A stretch of 64,000 bases of DNA from Chryseobacterium sp. (GCA_031277615.1 JAITMC010000020.1:62001-126000); one strand, 5' to 3'; shown: positions 1 through 8,310, counted from the stretch's first letter. Made by a program: numbers and translations. Notes: generated by a model from the letters alone, not told the origin.

Positions 1-963
1 GAAGCTCTTTTTCTTCCGTTTGTCTTTTTATTTCTGTACACGGCTTCACAGATCATTACCGGGAAACTTGGGGGAAGAAAAGCTGTTTTTTACCTTTCTG
101 TTTCATTAATTACTCTTTATAACATCAGGTACAGCGCTTTGTTTTTTATGGCAGGAACCGGACTGTACGGACTGCTGTCGCTGAGAAAGAAATATGGACC
201 GGTATTCATCCTGTCCGGAGTTATTGGCTTAGTATTTATTGCAGCTTATAAATTCCTGTTTATTGATTATTTTAATCAGGATTATGTCAAAACCTTCCTG
301 GAAGTGGGCCTTCACCCTACTTCTCAATTATTGAGGGAATTTTTCCAGGGGCTTACCACTTCCTTTAATCCGTTTATTCATATTGCAGATCCGGGCGGAG
401 GCCAAATAAATTTTGCCATTTATGGAATCGGAGTCTTGAATATCCTTCTGCTCATCTACCTCCTGGTAAAAGAGAGGCTTACGGAAACGGAACTTTTTTT
501 TGTTGTTGCAGGAAGTACAGGAATCTTATGCTCTTATTTCATCCAGTATTTTTATTCTGTAAATCCAATGGATTATCGAATCATTGGTCCTTTTCTTGTT
601 CCGTTGTGGCTGATTTATTTTCACAGATTATTTAAAATCTTCGGGATCAAAACCTATGTTATCAGTATACTGAGCATTCTAACCGGAATGACTTTCACCT
701 GGCTGTCCAAAGGAAATTACCTGGAAAACAGAAAAGCAGTATCAGGATTTCTGAAAAGTGAAAAACTGGATAAAGTTCCTTTAAAATTCTACGTCACCAA
801 AAAAGAGGAAGACCTGAACAAAATGAAAACGGCAGAGCTGGTGAGCACCGTAAATGCTGACGTTACATTTACTTACAAGCCCAAGGATACACTTCAGAAA
901 ACCACGCTTACATGGTATAAAGTTTTACAAAAAATTAAAATCGACAAGAATAAATATCAATAA
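1..963 (+). CDS. Polytopic membrane protein, 3' part of gene (5' end outside window)
   Basis: The frame is open from the first base of the window, so this is the C-terminal 320 residues of a longer protein whose start lies upstream. What is visible is a run of hydrophobic helices with short loops, a larger extracytoplasmic-looking loop (about residues 85-125) and a soluble basic C-terminal tail of about 85 residues. The layout resembles the C-terminal half of glycosyltransferase-family-39-like or O-antigen-polymerase-like membrane proteins, but no catalytic motif lies in the visible part, so no function is assigned. It ends 37 bases before the next gene, which has its own promoter element right after this stop codon. 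A membrane protein is nearly certain; the family is a guess. Confidence 0.75.
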   Translation, partial: EALFLPFVFLFLYTASQIITGKLGGRKAVFYLSVSLITLYNIRYSALFFMAGTGLYGLLSLRKKYGPVFILSGVIGLVFIAAYKFLFIDYFNQDYVKTFLEVGLHPTSQLLREFFQGLTTSFNPFIHIADPGGGQINFAIYGIGVLNILLLIYLLVKERLTETELFFVVAGSTGILCSYFIQYFYSVNPMDYRIIGPFLVPLWLIYFHRLFKIFGIKTYVISILSILTGMTFTWLSKGNYLENRKAVSGFLKSEKLDKVPLKFYVTKKEEDLNKMKTAELVSTVNADVTFTYKPKDTLQKTTLTWYKVLQKIKIDKNKYQ

Positions 964-969
964 TTTTAT

Positions 970-977
970 TATCTTTG
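970..977 (+). promoter_or_regulatory. Bacteroidetes-type -7 element TATCTTTG
   Basis: TATCTTTG matches the TAnnTTTG -7 consensus of Bacteroidetes sigma factors exactly. It lies 23 bases before the ATG at 1001. No clear TTG/TTTG -33 box sits 17-23 bases upstream, so only half of the promoter is supported. Confidence 0.45.
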
Positions 978-1000
978 GTTAAAGTTAAAACATTAAAAAA

Positions 1001-1240
1001 ATGAAATTACCAAAGTTTTTATTAGCAGATAATTCGGAGTTTCCTGAAGATCTATTCGTAGTACACACAGAATATCCAAGATTTATCTTAAACGTTGAGG
1101 AAGAAGAGGTTGAGTGGTTAGATGATCTTGAGGGTGATGATGAAGAAACAATGGCGGATGAAGCTACTAAAGTGGTAGAAGCTGCCTTCAAATGGTGCGA
1201 TGAAGAGTTGGCTAAGTACGACGAAGAAGAGGAAGATTAA
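1001..1240 (+). CDS. Small, very acidic conserved hypothetical protein
   Basis: A 79-residue protein without signal peptide or membrane segment. Nearly a third of its residues are Asp or Glu, clustered in the middle (EEEEVEWLDDLEGDDEE) and at the C-terminus. The N-terminus (KLPKFLLADN, then FPEDLFVVHTEYPRF) looks like a compact folded start. It has the character of a conserved small Flavobacteriia protein of unknown role. Its own promoter element (970-977) and a strong terminator after it suggest a monocistronic, well-expressed gene. The acidic charge could suit a nucleic-acid mimic or a metal/cation-binding role, but nothing shows this. Confidence 0.8.
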   Translation: MKLPKFLLADNSEFPEDLFVVHTEYPRFILNVEEEEVEWLDDLEGDDEETMADEATKVVEAAFKWCDEELAKYDEEEED

Positions 1241-1262
1241 TAACAGTCTAAAACATAAAAAA

Positions 1263-1290
1263 GGAACTCAGTTGAGTTCCTTTTATTTTT
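1263..1290. terminator. Bidirectional rho-independent terminator
   Basis: Perfect 8-bp stem GGAACTCA/TGAGTTCC (1263-1270 and 1273-1280). T-rich tail on the + side (1281-1290) and A-run on the left (about 1257-1262). It serves the converging genes ending at 1240 (+) and 1291 (-). Confidence 0.85.
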
Positions 1291-1701
1291 TTATTCAGCT
1301 TTGTTGAATTTCAACAGTAAAAGATTGTCTTTGTAAAGTTCAAGGGTATTCCCGGAAACGACATACTTGTTGGCTTTTCCTACCATATCCATAAAATTCT
1401 GCTCCACACTCATGTTGTTGCACATCATTTTTGTAGATCCCATCTGGCCTGCCGAGAAATTACCTGTAGCCGTTTCTATTTTAGCAGTTCCGAAATAGTT
1501 ATTACATCCGGCATTCCCATTAATCTTTTCTCCTTCAATATTCAGGGTTGGAACTTTTCCCTTTACATTATCTGCAAGAGTCCATTTTGTATTCGCTAAT
1601 GAAGGCTGTGCCTTTCCTACTTTAGAAGCCGAAGCACTTGTTGCTGCTCCACACGACGCTAAAACCGCTGCCGCACATATACTTAAAAAAAGATTTTTCA
1701 T
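1291..1701 (-). CDS. META domain (HslJ-like) lipoprotein
   Basis: A 136-residue protein with a lipoprotein signal peptide ending in the lipobox LASC, so Cys17 would be the lipidated residue. The mature part holds one META domain (PF03724 type): LANTKWTLADN at the start, GNAGCNNYFG in the middle, and MGSTKMMCNN before the last strands. These are the usual landmarks of HslJ/heat-shock-type META proteins, which are small envelope proteins linked to stress and to resistance to novobiocin in E. coli. It is likely anchored in the outer membrane. A TAAATTTG -7-like element lies on the minus strand at 1723-1730, 22 bases before the ATG. The gene is alone and shares its terminator with the acidic-protein gene. 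Confidence 0.85.
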   Translation of the reverse strand: MKNLFLSICAAAVLASCGAATSASASKVGKAQPSLANTKWTLADNVKGKVPTLNIEGEKINGNAGCNNYFGTAKIETATGNFSAGQMGSTKMMCNNMSVEQNFMDMVGKANKYVVSGNTLELYKDNLLLLKFNKAE

Positions 1702-1867
1702 TTTTTACTTTTAGAATTAACCCAAATTTACGGATTTTATATTATCTAAACGGGCTGAGAGAAATTTTATTATTTTTTTAAGAGGTTTTATTAAGACCTT
1801 TCGGCCCTCATTTCCGGATGAATTCTGAACAATTTTCTGAAGGTTTTATTGAAGGCTTTTATTTATT

Positions 1868-1950
1868 TCCCACAGGTTGCACGAATGACACTGATATTTG
1901 TGGATATTTTTTCTGACGCAGATTGTGCAGATGACGCAGCTTTTAATACC
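1868..1950. repeat. Dispersed intergenic repeat, copy A
   Basis: Within the 630-base gene-free stretch 1702-2331. Copy A runs from a CCCACAGG phrase through TTTGTGGATATTTTTTCT to GCAGATTGTGCAGAT and TTTTAATAC. It matches copy B (2066-2148) over about 83 bases with scattered substitutions. The rest of the stretch holds only degenerate AT-rich sequence and the pheT terminator. Confidence 0.7.
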
Positions 1951-2065
1951 CCAAAAAAAATCTTTGATTTTTAAGAACTTTAGTGAACTTCTATACGCAA
2001 TGCATATAACTTAGAAAATTACTCAAGGGGTAAAAATCTTTGTGCCTTTTGTGGTTAAAAGAATT

Positions 2066-2148
2066 TCCTACAGATTTCACGAATTTCACAGATGTTTGTG
2101 GATATTTTTTCTCGCGCGGATTGTGCGGATTGAGCAGATTTTAATACT
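2066..2148. repeat. Dispersed intergenic repeat, copy B
   Basis: Second copy, same orientation as copy A: CCTACAGATTTCACG, then the identical TTTGTGGATATTTTTTCT block, then GCGGATTGTGCGGAT and TTTTAATAC. On the opposite strand the phrase order (ATCTGCG, A/T-rich, ATCTGTG, ATCTGTGGGA) is like the second half of the repeat unit at 49.6-50.3 kb. Confidence 0.7.
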
Positions 2149-2286
2149 TTATGTTTTTATTTAGAGCACAAAGGCGTTAACACTCAGTAATGGCATTGTT
2201 AGAAGTGATTGTGCCTCTTTTATTTTGATACGCTAAAGTTTTACAGGCTAAAGAAATTATGCAGCTTCTTCAGATCTAAAATAAAA

Positions 2287-2310
2287 AAACGGACTCAAGA
2301 AAGTCCGTTT
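2287..2310 (-). terminator. Terminator downstream of pheT
   Basis: Perfect 9-bp stem AAACGGACT/AGTCCGTTT (2287-2295 and 2302-2310) with a 6-base loop. The A-run at 2283-2289 gives the U-tract on the minus-strand transcript. Confidence 0.85.
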
Positions 2311-2331
2311 TATATTTTATGTGCTATTGAA

Positions 2332-4734
2332 TTAAGATCTTAATTCAGCGTTGTATTCTTTCTGGAATGCTTTGATCAGAGAATCCATTACTTCTGAGAT
2401 TTCTTTTTCTTCCAATGTTTTTTCTTCATTCAGAAGCTCGAAACTCATCGCGTAAGACTTTTTACCTTCCGGAAGATTTTTCCCTTCATATACATCAAAC
2501 AAATTGATGCTCCTGATGAACGGGGATTTATTTTTCTTCGCAGTCTGGTACAGATCCTGATAATTGACATTCTTATCGATCAGTAAAGCAAGGTCTCTTC
2601 TGATCTTATTGAATTTAGGAATATCCATAAACTTCAGTGTATTCTTTGAGCGAAGTTCCTGAGCCAGTTCCAGTTCAATTTCGGCATAGAAACATTCCTG
2701 ATCGATATCAGCGTCTTTCAGCAATACCGGAGCTACTTTACCGATTCTCACCAAAGTTTTTCCATTAGCTTCATATGCCAGGGCATCAGAGAACCTTTCA
2801 TCAGATAAGGCAGTTTCCTTATAATCGATCGCCAGCTTCTCTAATAAAACTTTTACGTATGCCTTCAGGTTGTAGAAGCTTACCGCTGATTTTGGCAGCA
2901 GCCAGTTTTCTGCGGCATCTCTTCCTGAAACAAGAATAGCCAGCTGCTTTCTTTCTTCGTACTGATCACGTTTATGATAAATCTTCCCAAATTCAAAGAA
3001 CTTAATATCCTGATTTTTTCTGTTGATATTGTAAACTGCATTCTGAAGAAGTCCTTCCAGAAGGGATTTTCTCATAAAAGCAAGATCACCGCTTAACGGA
3101 TTCAGAAGTTTTACCGCATCGGTTTCATCTTTTACAGAAGTAAGTGAGTTATTCATCACTTCATTGAAGCCTAAGCTCTGTAACGTTCTTGCCCAGCTGT
3201 TTTCCAGCTCGTCCTGATCGTTGGCATTAAGCTTAACTGGGGTAAAAGATATTTTCTGTGGTGCATCAATCTTGTTGTAGCCGTAGATTCTTAAAATCTC
3301 TTCAATAACGTCGATTTCCCTTGTTACATCTGCTCTGTAAGCCGGTACGGAAATTTCAAGGCCATTCTGAATTTCGTTAAGTACCTGAATTTCAAGGGCT
3401 TTCAGAATTTCTTTTACTTTCTCTCTGTGAATTTTAGTTCCCAGGATCTGTTCGATCTTGGAGAATCTGATGATCACATAGCTGTCTTCTATTTTCTTTG
3501 GATATTCTTCCAGCAATTCACCGGCTAATTTACCTCCTGCAATTTCCTGAATCATTTTAATGGCGTGGGTAATTGCTGTTCTGGTAAGATTGGGATCAAC
3601 TCCTCTTTCAAATCTGAAAGAAGCATCTGTATTCAGTCCGTGAAATTTGGCTCCTTTTCTTACCGCTACCGGATTAAAGTAAGCACTTTCAAGGAATATG
3701 GTTTTTGTAGCTTCGGAAACCCCTGATTCTGCACCTCCGAAAACGCCGGCAATACACATCGGGGTATCTTTTCCGTCTTTGATCATGATTTCGGAACCGT
3801 TCAGGGTTCTCTCTGTTCCGTCAAGCGTTGTAAATTTTGTTCCTTCTTTCACCACGCCTACCTTCACTTTTTTACCGGCAATTTTATCCGCATCAAAAGC
3901 GTGGAGCGGCTGCCCGTATCCGTGAAGAATATAGTTGGTGATGTCTACAATATTATTGATCGGGCTTAATCCGATAGCTTTCAGTCTGTCTTTTAACCAT
4001 GACGGAGAATCGGCCACCTTTACGTCTTCAATAACCGCTCCGATGTATCTTGGGCAAAGTGCTGCATCTTCCACTTCTAAAGTAAACTCATGAGATCCTT
4101 CACTATTTAAAGCTTCAGAAGCTACTTTTTCAAACTTTGATTTCTGCTGGTTGGTGGAAAGAAAGGCATGCAGATCTCGTGCGACACCGTAATGCGACAT
4201 GGCATCCGTTCTGTTGGGCGTAAGTCCGATCTCAAAAACTTCATCGCTGGTCAGCTCAAAATAATCGGCAAAATTCTTCCCTACTTCGTATCTGGTTTCG
4301 TCTAAAACCATGATACCTCCGTGGTCATCACTTAATCCCAGCTCATCTTCGGCACAGATCATTCCTTGGGAAACTTCCCCTCTGATCTTCGCTTCTTTGA
4401 TTTCGAAAAAGTTTCCGGTTTTATCATAGATCTTAGTTCCTACAACGGCTACCGGAACAGTTTGTCCGGCTTCCACATTCGGAGCACCACACACAATGTT
4501 CAGTATTTTTCCGTTGCCTACATCTACTGTTGTTTTCTTCAGTTTATCTGCATTCGGATGTTTCTCGCAGGTCAATACTTTTCCTACAACAATGCCTTCC
4601 AGACTGCCTTTTACACTTTCAAATTTTTCTATCCCTTCCACTTCAAGACCTATATCCGTAAGGAATTCTCCGATCCTTTCTGTTTTAAGTTCGGTTTTTA
4701 CAAAGTCTTTCAGCCAGTTGTTTGATATTTTCAT
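2332..4734 (-). CDS. pheT: Phenylalanine--tRNA ligase beta subunit
   Basis: An 800-residue protein of the length usual for bacterial PheT, which with PheS forms the alpha2-beta2 enzyme that charges tRNA-Phe in the cytoplasm. Domains in order: N-terminal start typical of the family (MKISNNWLKDF), the EMAP/tRNA-binding OB fold around residues 40-150 (VGKVLTCEKHPNADKL), the B3/B4 editing domain with HGYGQPLHAFD, the B5 domain, the catalytic-like core, and the C-terminal anticodon-binding FDX-ACB domain (about residues 710-800, IRRDLALLIDKNVNYQDL). pheS is not adjacent, which is common in Bacteroidetes. It is followed by its own terminator. The 273-base stretch upstream (4735-5007) holds no gene. 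Confidence 0.97.
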   Translation of the reverse strand: MKISNNWLKDFVKTELKTERIGEFLTDIGLEVEGIEKFESVKGSLEGIVVGKVLTCEKHPNADKLKKTTVDVGNGKILNIVCGAPNVEAGQTVPVAVVGTKIYDKTGNFFEIKEAKIRGEVSQGMICAEDELGLSDDHGGIMVLDETRYEVGKNFADYFELTSDEVFEIGLTPNRTDAMSHYGVARDLHAFLSTNQQKSKFEKVASEALNSEGSHEFTLEVEDAALCPRYIGAVIEDVKVADSPSWLKDRLKAIGLSPINNIVDITNYILHGYGQPLHAFDADKIAGKKVKVGVVKEGTKFTTLDGTERTLNGSEIMIKDGKDTPMCIAGVFGGAESGVSEATKTIFLESAYFNPVAVRKGAKFHGLNTDASFRFERGVDPNLTRTAITHAIKMIQEIAGGKLAGELLEEYPKKIEDSYVIIRFSKIEQILGTKIHREKVKEILKALEIQVLNEIQNGLEISVPAYRADVTREIDVIEEILRIYGYNKIDAPQKISFTPVKLNANDQDELENSWARTLQSLGFNEVMNNSLTSVKDETDAVKLLNPLSGDLAFMRKSLLEGLLQNAVYNINRKNQDIKFFEFGKIYHKRDQYEERKQLAILVSGRDAAENWLLPKSAVSFYNLKAYVKVLLEKLAIDYKETALSDERFSDALAYEANGKTLVRIGKVAPVLLKDADIDQECFYAEIELELAQELRSKNTLKFMDIPKFNKIRRDLALLIDKNVNYQDLYQTAKKNKSPFIRSINLFDVYEGKNLPEGKKSYAMSFELLNEEKTLEEKEISEVMDSLIKAFQKEYNAELRS

Positions 4735-5007
4735 TTGCTACATCTATTTTAATTGACCAGATGCGGACTGACCGTTTACCTGATCTTTTTTTTACTCTTT
4801 CCAACGGCGAAAAAATCTTTTTCAGTTCTAAAATCTGTTGAGTTTTTCGCGCTACAAATGTCGTGTTTTTTTGAGAAACAGCGAAATTTAGAAGCCACTT
4901 TAATAGGATAAATTCCGCTCCCTGTTGTGAAATGGCTTGTGGCAGAACATTCTTATTTCACTGTATGGAATTCAGGTTCTTTAATAGTCCCCTACAAAAT
5001 CTGACAC

Positions 5008-5841
5008 TTAATATTGTCTGGAATATTTCTTTTTCTCTGCAAGATATTCGGCTTTATCCCCATTACCCGTTCTAAATAAGGTTTTAACCGTTTTCATCAG
5101 CTTTTCTTCTGCCAGATTGGGGATATAGCAGGCAAAATGAAGGTGGGGACCGTTACTCCATCCTGTGTTTCCGCTCAATGCAATCACGTCTCCTTTTTTC
5201 ACCTGATCGCCGAGATTTACCTTAACTCCGTTTTCCTTTAAGTGGTAATACTGTGCAAATGTTCCGTCTGAATGCATAATGGTAACGTAATTTCCCTGTT
5301 CCACACAGCTTTTTGACGGACAGCCGGTGTTATGATGTTTTACAAAATCTGTCACAATACCTTCTCTTGCGGCTGTAATTTCTGTTCCTTCCGGCATTTT
5401 AAAATCCAGGGAGTTTTCGTTACGGTGCGAAAAAGCTCCGTTGTACCCCTGATGTACCGTGAAAGTATTGCCTTTCTTAAAAGGCAGATCGTACTGGTAG
5501 TCTGCATCATAACTGGTCTGACTTACATCACCGATATACATCGTATAGCCTGGCATTTTTCTTGCGCCCCACTTTTTTTTCTTATCGAGAACCACAAAGT
5601 AGGCAATTTGATTTTTTAATGATTGGGCGGGTATAATCTGAACTTTTTTAAATGCTTCAGGAGCCTTTGCATTTTCCAGTTCCGGAGTGCCCGAAAACAC
5701 GAAAGACATTGGGTAAACTTCCTGATTGTCGGCATAATAAACCAGTGTATCTCCTTTTCTTTCCTGATAAACTTTAATATTTTTCTGGGAGAACCCATAC
5801 GCAAACTGTATTCCTAAAATAAGAACGAGTATTTTTTTCAT
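5008..5841 (-). CDS. Secreted M23-family metallopeptidase (LytM-like)
   Basis: Predicted zinc endopeptidase acting on peptidoglycan cross-links or another periplasmic peptide. The chosen start (5841) gives a clean Sec signal peptide, KKILVLILGIQFAYGFSQ; an in-frame ATG 12 bases upstream would add MIKT. Residues 20-120 form an N-terminal region with no recognised domain. The M23 domain covers about residues 130-250: HQGYNGAFSHRNENSLDF carries H139 and D146, H200 lies in QYYHLK, and GPHLHF supplies H233 and H235, so all ligand positions are kept. Length (277 residues) suits a single-domain M23 enzyme. It lies just past the dnaN terminator, so either readthrough or an unseen promoter serves it. 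Confidence 0.9.
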   Translation of the reverse strand: MKKILVLILGIQFAYGFSQKNIKVYQERKGDTLVYYADNQEVYPMSFVFSGTPELENAKAPEAFKKVQIIPAQSLKNQIAYFVVLDKKKKWGARKMPGYTMYIGDVSQTSYDADYQYDLPFKKGNTFTVHQGYNGAFSHRNENSLDFKMPEGTEITAAREGIVTDFVKHHNTGCPSKSCVEQGNYVTIMHSDGTFAQYYHLKENGVKVNLGDQVKKGDVIALSGNTGWSNGPHLHFACYIPNLAEEKLMKTVKTLFRTGNGDKAEYLAEKKKYSRQY

Positions 5842-5860
5842 GGTTTTTATCATCGAAAAA

Positions 5861-5882
5861 AGAGACTGAAAATTCAGTCTCT
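5861..5882 (-). terminator. Terminator downstream of dnaN
   Basis: Perfect 9-bp stem AGAGACTGA/TCAGTCTCT (5861-5869, 5874-5882), 4-base loop, flanked by AAAA and TTTT. It is placed between the dnaN stop (5907) and the M23 peptidase start. Confidence 0.8.
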
Positions 5883-5906
5883 TTTGAGTTTTTATGGATT
5901 TAAATA

Positions 5907-7037
5907 TTATAATCCGATGACCGGCATTGATAACATTAAAATATTTTCACTTTCTTCAAGACCGTCAAGAGGCTCTATAATTCCCGGTCTGTTAGGCTGG
6001 GACATTTTCATCGTGATATCATCTGAAGCTAAAATGGTAAGCATTTCCGTTAAGAACTTGGAACTGAAACCGATATTGATATCTTCTCCGTTATAGTCGC
6101 AAGGGATCTGCATATCTGCTTTGTTGGCATATTCCGTATCTTCTGCATGAAGGTGAAGGATGTTGGCAGACAGCTTAAATCTAACCTGGTTGGTTGATTT
6201 GTTGGACATGATGGATGCTCTTTTGATCGCCCCTAATAAAAGGTTTCTGTTGATCGTTAATACATTTGGGTTTTCCTTAGGAATAACCGCTGTGTAATTA
6301 GGGTATTTTCCGTCGATCAGTCTACAGATCCAGATATGCTTGCCAAAAGTAAATTTAGCCATATTCTCGTTGAAATCGATGGTAACGTCTTCATTGGAGC
6401 TGGCTAAAATATTTTTGAAAATGTTCAAAGGTTTTTTAGGCATGATGAATTCCATCGGTTCAGGATTCATCAGGTCTGATCTTTTGTATACAACCAGTCT
6501 GTGGGAGTCTGTGGATACGAAATTGGTTTCGTTTTCTCCGAACTGGAAAAGCACTCCTGTCATTACGGGACGAAGAGAGTCATTACTTGTTGCAAAAAGG
6601 GTGTTGGTAAGGGCTTCCGATAATACGCCGGCAGGCATAGTTACGCTTTGAGAAGCATCAAATTCCGGCAGTTCAGGATAATCATCAGCATTATCCAGTG
6701 CTACAGCGAAATTATCTTTTTCATCCAGAATCTCAAGCTGGCTTCCGGTACCTTCTGCATTGTCCTTTACGGCAAGCGTTAAAGGCTGTTCTCCATAAGT
6801 CTTGATAAAATCCTGAAAAATCTTAGCAGGAACGGCAAATTTCCCTGAATCGTCAGACTTCACCTCTAAAGACGTCACAAGCGTTGTTTCGCCATCAGAT
6901 GCTGTAATGGTAACATTATTTCCGTCTAATTCAAAAAGATAGTTTTCTAAAATCGGTCTCGACTGAGAACTTGATATTACGCCACTTACAGTTTGCAGAG
7001 CCTTCTGCAGTTCACCACTTGAAATAATAAATTTCAT
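5907..7037 (-). CDS. dnaN: DNA polymerase III beta subunit (sliding clamp)
   Basis: A 376-residue protein matching the three-domain clamp. The N-terminus MKFIISSGELQKALQTVSGVI and the middle LRPVMTGVLFQ (the conserved RPVLTGV-type turn) are diagnostic. The C-terminus LEESENILMLSMPVIGL replaces the usual PMRL-type ending with a Bacteroidetes-like variant. It forms the ring that tethers polymerase to DNA and binds clamp-binding motifs of other repair proteins. The start fits the family exactly. A TATATTTG -7-like element lies 20 bases upstream on the same strand (7058-7065). Its own hairpin terminator follows. It is not next to dnaA here, as is usual in Bacteroidetes; recF is at the far end of this window, also unlinked. 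Confidence 0.97.
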   Translation of the reverse strand: MKFIISSGELQKALQTVSGVISSSQSRPILENYLFELDGNNVTITASDGETTLVTSLEVKSDDSGKFAVPAKIFQDFIKTYGEQPLTLAVKDNAEGTGSQLEILDEKDNFAVALDNADDYPELPEFDASQSVTMPAGVLSEALTNTLFATSNDSLRPVMTGVLFQFGENETNFVSTDSHRLVVYKRSDLMNPEPMEFIMPKKPLNIFKNILASSNEDVTIDFNENMAKFTFGKHIWICRLIDGKYPNYTAVIPKENPNVLTINRNLLLGAIKRASIMSNKSTNQVRFKLSANILHLHAEDTEYANKADMQIPCDYNGEDINIGFSSKFLTEMLTILASDDITMKMSQPNRPGIIEPLDGLEESENILMLSMPVIGL

Positions 7038-7057
7038 AGATTTAAAAATAATTTTTA

Positions 7058-7065
7058 CAAATATA
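7058..7065 (-). promoter_or_regulatory. -7 element (TATATTTG) of dnaN
   Basis: Reading leftwards the sequence is TATATTTG, an exact TAnnTTTG match 20 bases before the dnaN ATG. No good -33 box was found. Confidence 0.4.
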
Positions 7066-7210
7066 ATAAATAGAAAATAGATTAAAAAAAATAATCCGGA
7101 GAGTTATTAACAACCATCAAAAGAATTTTCCAACTATTTCTATTTCACTTTTCTGTGGAAGGAGATGATCCTTCGATGATAAATTTATGAATTATTTTTG
7201 ATCATTTAAT

Positions 7211-7218
7211 TATATTTG
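7211..7218 (+). promoter_or_regulatory. -7 element (TATATTTG) of dgkA
   Basis: Exact TAnnTTTG match 17 bases before the dgkA ATG at 7236. The nearest TTTG (7197-7200) is only 10 bases away, too close for a -33 box. Confidence 0.4.
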
Positions 7219-7235
7219 TCAAGAATATTTTTCTC

Positions 7236-7592
7236 ATGCGAAAACCACCCGTCCATAAAAGTTTTTTAAACGCTTTCCGCGGTGTTTTTTTAATGATAAA
7301 AACGGAAAGAAATTTCCAGATCGAGATGGCTGCTTTCCTGATTAATCTGTTTCTGATCTTTTACTGGCAGCTTTCCGTAACGGATACAGCACTGATTATC
7401 CTGGTTTCATTTGCTGTTCTGAGCGCTGAAATCTTCAATACGGCTGTAGAAAAGATCTGTGATATCATTCAGCCTGATTTTGATAAAAGAATCGGTTTTA
7501 TTAAGGATATTTCGGCGGGAGCGGTATTGCTGATGGCTTTTGCGGCTGTGGTAACAGGAGTTATGGTGTATAGAAAATACCTGTTTTTATAG
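7236..7592 (+). CDS. dgkA: Diacylglycerol/undecaprenol kinase family membrane protein
   Basis: A 118-residue inner-membrane protein of the DgkA family (PF01219), which phosphorylates diacylglycerol or undecaprenol to recycle lipid carriers. Three hydrophobic helices are visible (about residues 31-50, 52-66 and 93-112). The family signature lies between them: LSAEIFNTAVEKICDII, with the catalytic Glu and Asn, followed by DFDKRIGFIKDISAGAVLL, with the conserved Asp-Ile-Ser-Ala-Gly-Ala-Val. The N-terminal KSFLNAFRGV...TERNFQIE segment also fits. Whether the substrate is diacylglycerol or undecaprenol cannot be told from sequence. It is monocistronic, divergent from dnaN. Confidence 0.92.
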   Translation: MRKPPVHKSFLNAFRGVFLMIKTERNFQIEMAAFLINLFLIFYWQLSVTDTALIILVSFAVLSAEIFNTAVEKICDIIQPDFDKRIGFIKDISAGAVLLMAFAAVVTGVMVYRKYLFL

Positions 7593-7610
7593 AAAAGTAT
7601 TGTTTTTTTA

Positions 7611-7635
7611 TATACTTTTTCTTGAAAAAAAGTAT
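7611..7635 (+). terminator. Hairpin downstream of dgkA
   Basis: Stem TATACTTTTT/AAAAAGTATA (7611-7620 and 7626-7635) with a 5-base loop. It has A/T pairs only apart from one, so it is a weak terminator; it may belong to the palindromic repeat that follows. Confidence 0.45.
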
Positions 7636-7660
7636 ACAAAATTCAAGACTGGAATCATCC

Positions 7661-7792
7661 GCTAAAAATTGAGACTGACTCCTAAAATTTCCAAACTCGC
7701 ATGGATTCAAACGGTTCTTCTTCGGCTCAAAATCCCAGCCATGCTCAGACAGTGGAAATTTTTTAACGGATTCAATCTCAATTTTTTTAACG
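7661..7792. repeat. Imperfect palindromic element (MITE/REP-like)
   Basis: The stretch 7593-7977 has no convincing gene. Its core is a long inverted repeat. The left arm (7661-7704) reads TAAAAATTGAGACTGACTCC, then TAAAATTTCCA, then CATGG. The right arm (7739-7792), read on the other strand, gives TAAAAAAATTGAGATTGAAT, then AAATTTCCA, then CATGG. The arms flank about 34 unpaired bases. A minus-strand open frame of 90 codons crosses the element but looks like a by-product of the palindrome. The element could be a non-autonomous mobile repeat. Confidence 0.6.
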
Positions 7793-7977
7793 CTCCTGCT
7801 TCCTAGGTCAATTGATTTTCCCCTCCTGTCCATTTTGTCTTAAGGTACAATCATAATAAACCTTTGAACTCTAAAAAGATGCGAATAAAGCCAATTCCTT
7901 ATATTAAATAAGACCATTTTATTCATTTATAATTAATCTTAAGAACTTTATTCTGTCAGATTTTGAGGCTAGATTCT

Positions 7978-8310
7978 TCACTTTCCTGCATAAATAAATC
8001 CTTTTTTACCGGACTTAAAAACAACCTCGATCCTCTGATAATCGTCAACTTCGTATTCATCGGCCTGAAGGATTTCCTTTTCTGTGATTTCAAAGAGTAT
8101 GCCTTCCACCTCGTCTTTACTGTTTCCGGAAAATTCCAGGATGGGATGGTATTTCTGATGGCTTTTCCGCAGCACTTCAGGATCGGTAATTTCCAGCATT
8201 TTCAGCCGGTATCCGGTTAGAGTCTCCTTTTCACCGGTTAAAAGCCGTCCGAAGGTTTCGAGCTGCACCTGCTCTTTCTGCAGAGTTCCGTAAGAGAATA
8301 AATGAGGCAT
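7978..8310 (-). CDS. Gamma-glutamylcyclotransferase-like (AIG2/GGCT fold) protein
   Basis: A 110-residue cytosolic protein of the GGCT-like fold (PF06094). The N-terminal PHLFSYGTLQ is the substrate-binding signature of the fold, followed by LTGYRLKMLEI and VEGILFEIT with the conserved acidic residue, then ADEYEVDDYQRIEV. Members cleave gamma-glutamyl amines or gamma-glutamyl amino acids to 5-oxoproline; many bacterial members have no proven substrate. Its ATG shares one base with the stop codon of the upstream SGNH hydrolase gene (TAATG overlap at 8310), so the two are translationally coupled. Confidence 0.85.
   Translation of the reverse strand: MPHLFSYGTLQKEQVQLETFGRLLTGEKETLTGYRLKMLEITDPEVLRKSHQKYHPILEFSGNSKDEVEGILFEITEKEILQADEYEVDDYQRIEVVFKSGKKGFIYAGK

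Noticed and set aside
985-1191. Ser/Thr-rich leftward frame opposite the acidic small protein
   Set aside because: It is the antisense of GAA/GAT-rich codons, which yields runs of Ser; no independent support.
7561-7833. Leftward 90-codon frame after dgkA as a gene
   Set aside because: It overlaps the dgkA 3' end, runs through both arms of the palindromic element, and has no signal or domain.
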